In this document: one piece after another, positions 5,876-7,446 of the stretch
How positions within the stretch are numbered: the first letter of the stretch is position 1
How the letters are laid out: each line of letters begins with the position of its first letter
Source: Actinomycetes bacterium
GTDB taxonomy: Bacteria > Actinomycetota > Acidimicrobiia > Acidimicrobiales > Acidimicrobiaceae
Assembly: GCA_021823385.1 (NCBI GenBank)
Contig: JAKAOC010000103.1
Location: 1-7,446 of the forward strand
Direction: 5' to 3'
DNA length: 7,446 nucleotides
Notes under the pieces: generated by a model
Seen by the model: the letters and a program-made list of their open reading frames with translations, nothing else
Told to the model about the DNA's origin: nothing
Databases searched by the model: none
Translations under genes and position numbers: made by a program

Positions 5876-7438
5876 TCATCCGCTCCCTGTCGTGGAGAGT
5901 TCTACGAGATCTCCCCCAACTACAAGAAGGGTCCCGTTCGCTTGCTCTGCAACGCAGCTGGGATGAACAGAAATATCGGTTATCACCCGGTAGTAGCCCG
6001 CCGGCAGTAAGCCGCCCCAGTTGCTGCGGTACTTGTCCTGGCGTAGCTCCTGGCCGGGTACCGCTGCATAGACGGCCTTTGCCAATATCCCGGTGCAGGT
6101 CATCGGCGATCCAAAGGGCCCTGGAAAGACCCAGGGGCCAAAGCCCGGGCGATACTCTATCGTCTGGGTGTTAAGGCCGCCGTTGACAAGTCCCCCTTGC
6201 CGAATAGTGCTCAGCTCCTTGCCAAGCACCGTCGTCCAAGGCCCGGGCTCGAAGGGCGCACTGCTCGGCCGATGATTGTCCACCCAGGACTGCCAATACC
6301 CGGCAAGGAGCCCGGGAATTCTGCCAGGAGCGATCGACGCAACCTGGCTCCGACCGCTCTGGGGAACCAGGAACGGATAGACCGTGGCCTTTACCGTGTA
6401 GTCGGTGGCAAAGGCGACCCGCCAAGGAGCCTCGGCGTCATCCTTCTGTATCACGAGCAAGGTAACCAACTGGCGTCCTGCTTGGTCGGACTGAGTCGAC
6501 ACCTCGCCGAGGAAGGTCAAAGGGTACGCGTCGCCCGGGGGGATAACCACGGCTTGCTGCAGGTCAGGCAGATCTGGAATCTTCGAACCGGGCGCCTGCC
6601 CGACCGTTGCCAGCTCCACCTGGGCAATATCCGTGCCAAGCGCCTCGCTTCGGGGCTCGTCCACGACGCGGAGCTGATTCGGATCCAAGCGGCTGATGGC
6701 GGACTCCCGCTGTCCCCATAGAAGGCTCAGCACATGCCCCGCATAGGCGGCGCTGGGCGAATTGTCAGCGGAACGCTGCACCGAGTAGGCGAGCGGGGGA
6801 AGCTTATCGACGGAATGGGTCAGGACGGCTGTCGAATAGCCGGGCGGAGGGGCCTGGGCGGCGCGCTGCGTCGTATATGCGACCAGCACCACGGTAACCA
6901 CGAAGCACGCCTCGACCACTCGACGGACCACAAGACCGCTCCTGGGTGGGGGCGGTCCGACTCGCCCGGACGATTTTCCGGCCTTGACCACACGAAGCGC
7001 GCGCAGGCTACCGGTCGTCAACCAAAGAAGAAGTGGCAGCGCCACAACAACCGGAGCCAACACCCAGAGGGCATGATTCGCGAAGGCGAGGTTGGCGGCG
7101 ATCGCAGCGACAACGACGAAAGAAACCAGGAGCGTGACGCTGCGAACCAAGTCGGTACGAGCCTCGGCCACCGCCTCTACGCGTCCGTCGGATGCAGGAG
7201 CACTCGGGGCTCCGCCAATAGACAGGAGGTCCGCCGCCTGGGGGAAGAGCGCAGGGCTCCGGCCCAGGACGCGGCGTAGCTGTTCGGACGCGCCGGCGTC
7301 GAGAAGGGCCGCGGAGATCGGGATCCGCCGGCCTGATACACCCTCGACCAGCAGCATCCGTGTCGGAGTTCCGGCGCCGCGATACGAGCGGGAGGGAGCG
7401 GACCGAACGCCCACCGAGCAAACGGCATCCCTGTCCAT
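5876..7438 (-). CDS. unrecognised protein with three membrane helices and a large extracytoplasmic domain
   Basis: I do not recognise this protein. From the ATG at 7438 it has 520 residues. There is a soluble N-terminal part of about 95 residues, two adjacent hydrophobic helices (about 100-119 and 123-142), a short Pro/Arg-rich linker (GRVGPPPPRSG), a third helix (about 174-190), and then about 330 residues that should lie outside the membrane. That part is rich in Pro, Gly and aromatic residues (LLAGYWQSWVDNH, YRPGFGPWVFPGPFGSPM) and has two late cysteines (about 448 and 495) that could form a disulfide. This build resembles anchored components of actinobacterial secretion or conjugation operons, but that is only an analogy. 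The start is uncertain: no in-frame stop precedes it in the window and a TTG lies one codon upstream, so the gene may begin outside. The stop (TGA, 5878-5876) overlaps an ATG on the same strand. Confidence 0.85.
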   Translation of the reverse strand: MDRDAVCSVGVRSAPSRSYRGAGTPTRMLLVEGVSGRRIPISAALLDAGASEQLRRVLGRSPALFPQAADLLSIGGAPSAPASDGRVEAVAEARTDLVRSVTLLVSFVVVAAIAANLAFANHALWVLAPVVVALPLLLWLTTGSLRALRVVKAGKSSGRVGPPPPRSGLVVRRVVEACFVVTVVLVAYTTQRAAQAPPPGYSTAVLTHSVDKLPPLAYSVQRSADNSPSAAYAGHVLSLLWGQRESAISRLDPNQLRVVDEPRSEALGTDIAQVELATVGQAPGSKIPDLPDLQQAVVIPPGDAYPLTFLGEVSTQSDQAGRQLVTLLVIQKDDAEAPWRVAFATDYTVKATVYPFLVPQSGRSQVASIAPGRIPGLLAGYWQSWVDNHRPSSAPFEPGPWTTVLGKELSTIRQGGLVNGGLNTQTIEYRPGFGPWVFPGPFGSPMTCTGILAKAVYAAVPGQELRQDKYRSNWGGLLPAGYYRVITDISVHPSCVAEQANGTLLVVGGDLVELSTTGSG

Positions 7439-7446
7439 CAAACACC

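Noticed and set aside
5343..5879. A 178-codon minus-strand open frame starting at the ATGA overlap
   Set aside because: It is Arg/Ser-rich and has no recognisable domain. It also runs through the 28-bp repeat and the GNAT-like tail. GC-rich DNA gives such frames by chance.

Overview
The window looks like chromosomal DNA of a high-GC actinobacterium. The core genes are GC-rich (one 60-nt line inside tadA counts to 75% GC), both tRNA-Ser genes encode their CCA end, and the fossil transposase and esterase resemble actinobacterial families. I cannot name a genus. An acidimicrobial or other deep-branching lineage is possible, but that is only an impression.

Layout. Positions 42-807 form a translation block: tRNA-Ser(GGA), tadA (the tRNA adenosine deaminase that makes inosine-34) and tRNA-Ser(CGA), all on +. 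A perfect 21-bp inverted repeat at 829-875 follows the second tRNA, then about 320 nt with no gene. A hormone-sensitive-lipase-type alpha/beta hydrolase lies on - (1197-2117). It has a candidate operator upstream and is divergent from a GNAT acetyltransferase gene (from 2349).

The GNAT gene is broken. It has a 1-nt deletion near 2661 and is interrupted at 2748/2749. The interruption begins with a 28-bp sequence (2749-2776) that recurs perfectly, in the same orientation, at 5574-5601. Right after the second copy, a reading frame resembling the end of a GNAT protein resumes and stops at 5692. The simplest reading is a segment of about 2.8 kb that split the acetyltransferase gene and is bounded by 28-bp direct repeats.

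The segment holds two things. The first is a badly decayed IS1595-family (ISXO2-like) transposase, about 2777-3657, with frameshifts, a premature stop and no N-terminus. The second is an intact gene for a 12-helix, histidine-bearing membrane protein (3847-5292) of clearly lower GC than its neighbours. That protein is the most novel item here. Its topology and membrane histidines recall subunit I of heme-copper oxidases, but the canonical ligand set is not complete and I cannot assign a function.

On - at the right edge lies a gene (5876-7438, perhaps continuing past the window) for a protein with three predicted membrane helices and a large extracytoplasmic part, which I do not recognise. Its stop codon overlaps an ATG in an ATGA arrangement, but what follows that ATG does not look like a healthy gene. 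The next gene of that operon may have been lost in the rearrangement that produced the 28-bp repeats.
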